A stretch of DNA of 64,000 bases, taken from Linepithema humile (Eukaryota > Arthropoda > Insecta > Hymenoptera > Formicidae). Below are positions 62,501 to 64,000 of the stretch, piece after piece. The stretch spans positions 8,195,001 through 8,259,000 of the forward strand of contig NC_090132.1 of assembly GCF_040581485.1 (NCBI RefSeq). Direction: 5' to 3'. The notes under the pieces were generated by a model. That model searched no databases. It was not told the DNA's origin and worked only from the letters and a program-made list of their open reading frames with translations. Positions within the stretch are counted from its first letter, which is position 1. Every line of letters starts with the position of its first letter. The position numbers were made by a program, and so were the translations under genes.

Positions 62501-62878
62501 ATGTTTGGAAATTGTTGTTTTTCCCGCGAAATGGACCAAAGCCCTCTACCCAATTTTGCTGGAACCCAAACGTCCTCCACCTTCCAGCAAAATGCAGCAG
62601 ATGGCGGTGGTTGTAATTCTATCTCAAGGCCGCTGCCCGTGCTCGGCAGCTGTTTCCGTGGTGCTGCCACCCTTCCGCACCCTGCTCGAGACGAAGGCGG
62701 TACTGACCTGCGCATGTCCCGCACCTTCATAACACAGCTCGAACGCCATGGGTGCCGGCAAATTTATGACCCGTATCATGGTGCGGCATCTAAACGATTA
62801 TTTGCCGTTAAACGTAAACGGCTTTTAAAAACGAGCCTGTATAATAGAGTAAATATAGGCTTGGTGTTCAGACCATGA
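62501..62878 (+). CDS. Doubtful 125-codon open frame
   Basis: An ATG with G at -3 opens 125 codons (MFGNCCFSREMDQSPLPN...) to a TGA ending at 62878. Its codons look fairly natural, but a second plus frame from 62505 (75 codons) and a minus frame (87 codons) are open over the same GC-rich stretch. A perfect 12-base inverted repeat lies inside it (ATTTTGCTGGAA at 62553-62564 with its complement at 62582-62593). There is no recognised domain. It could be a small gene, an exon, or a non-coding GC patch. Confidence 0.18.
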   Translation: MFGNCCFSREMDQSPLPNFAGTQTSSTFQQNAADGGGCNSISRPLPVLGSCFRGAATLPHPARDEGGTDLRMSRTFITQLERHGCRQIYDPYHGAASKRLFAVKRKRLLKTSLYNRVNIGLVFRP

Positions 62879-64000
62879 TAAATTTATAGCTCCACTTATG
62901 AAGATTTCGCATCGGCTAACTCTGACAGTTCAGAGATGGATTACTGAATTTCGTTCGCGAGCCAACTCTTGAAAAATCTTGCACTGAAATTATGTTTAAT
63001 AATTTAAATATGACTCTCATATATTAATATAATTTAAAAAAAAATTAAATAAGATGTATGTATGAATGTTCAGTAAAGCATTATTTTGCAGTAGTTACAT
63101 TCTGCAAAATTACTTCAAATATGGAAATCCGAAATATGCGTAGAAATGCAAAATATTCCCATTTTATTTAATAATTTTGAGCTTAAAGAATTTATTTTTT
63201 TAGAAAGTAGAAAGCTAAAGGAGTTAAAGTAGGACATCTTAAAGTTATCATGACTTTTTAAAGCAGGTAGAGTCGCATCTGATATTTAAAGATTATTTTA
63301 TTTTTTTACATAATTTATTTATATATGATTTTTTTATTTTGTTATTTTTACAATGTTTTTGCAAATACATACATTTTGGCAAAATTGATGATACTAAATT
63401 ATAAATATATGACTAAAATATTCATGAATGTAGAAATTCTAATATATTATGAAGTTATTTATTGATCGAAGTTATTTAATGTTACTATATTTGTATTTTT
63501 TCTGATTTTTTAATTACTACAGTTAATGACATGCGAATAATCATGAGAAATCGCACGCGTAAAATGGCCGTATATTAAGTATGTATATTAAATATGTAAA
63601 TTAAATTACATTATTGCCTCATTTAAATATATTAATGTCGTTTCTCTTTATTACAAAAGTCGAAAACTTAAATTATTACCATTTAAATAATAAATGACAT
63701 GCAAATTTATTTACTTTTCAATACCTTGACTTGTAAAAAAATACGTCTGTGATTTACATCTATTATCGTAGATGAAATATTAATCATGTTTATTTTTAAA
63801 TCAACAAACTTATATATTTTTAATGTTAAATAATGAAATCGTGAACTAATGATAGAATATAGATATCAATTTTGAATACTTTGCAGTACAATAAGAGCAC
63901 TTAAATATTAATGAGGAACAAATATGAATTTTTGTTATTACATTATCATATCGTTTGTCATTAATTTGGCAAACCATGCAGATATTCTAGTCGTAGGGAA
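62879..64000. other. AT-rich sequence without a gene
   Basis: Very AT-rich to the window end, with stops in all frames. I see nothing in it. Confidence 0.55.

Overview
This is a 64 kb piece of a eukaryotic nuclear genome, most likely from an insect and probably a hymenopteran (an ant is my best guess). That assignment is an inference. It rests on an AT-rich background broken every 1-3 kb by short CpG-dense, GC-rich patches, abundant (GA)n/(CT)n tracts, GT-AG splice signals next to Kozak-like starts, and the near absence of recognisable transposons. I see no bacterial-style gene organisation, rRNA, tRNA, CRISPR array or virus-like gene. I recognise no protein family anywhere in the window. Nearly all open frames of 60-220 codons lie in GC-rich patches that are open on both strands, or they start at GTG/TTG, and I do not call them as genes.

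The most informative region is about 8105-11695. It holds two diverged copies of one sequence arranged head to head around a centre near 9700. The copies share more than sequence. Each has a first-exon donor (GTGAGT), an intron, an acceptor (CAG), a 39-nt exon of identical length and a second GTGAGT donor, all in outward orientation. Every reading frame of the small exon is closed in the left copy, so I read this as a pair of divergently transcribed spliced non-coding RNAs, made by an old inverted duplication and sharing a GC-rich core. A downstream stem-loop differs between the copies by a paired (compensatory) change, which supports constraint on RNA structure.

The rest looks like gene-poor intergenic or long-intron sequence with several possible plus-strand first exons. 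These are a GAGA-flanked 5' UTR ending at a donor at 16423, a 10-codon start exon at 24832-24861, and the best one, a start exon at 40394-40428 (MEDFLVSWKNC...) behind a promoter-like GC-rich block. At 51462/51463 a pyrimidine-rich acceptor is fused directly to a full GTAAGT donor, the pattern of a recursive splice site. This fits a very long plus-strand intron that starts upstream (for example at 40.4 kb) and leaves the window at the right. A weaker site of the same kind lies on the minus strand at 21943/21944.

Layout: 1-8.1 kb, AT-rich with GC-rich patches and a 40-bp (GA)n; 8.1-11.7 kb, divergent non-coding pair; 12.5-16.5 kb, GC-rich patches leading to a possible promoter and 5' UTR; 16.5-24.3 kb, mostly AT-rich; 24.3-27.7 kb, GC-rich, with a possible first exon and a run of stem-loops; 27.7-34.1 kb, AT-rich with one patch; 34.1-36.3 kb, GC-rich with a G-quadruplex-prone block; 36.3-39.8 kb, AT-rich; 39.8-41.7 kb, best promoter and first exon; 41.7-50.9 kb, alternating; 51-53.8 kb, AT-rich with the recursive splice site; 53.8-64 kb, alternating, with two or three short open frames worth testing.
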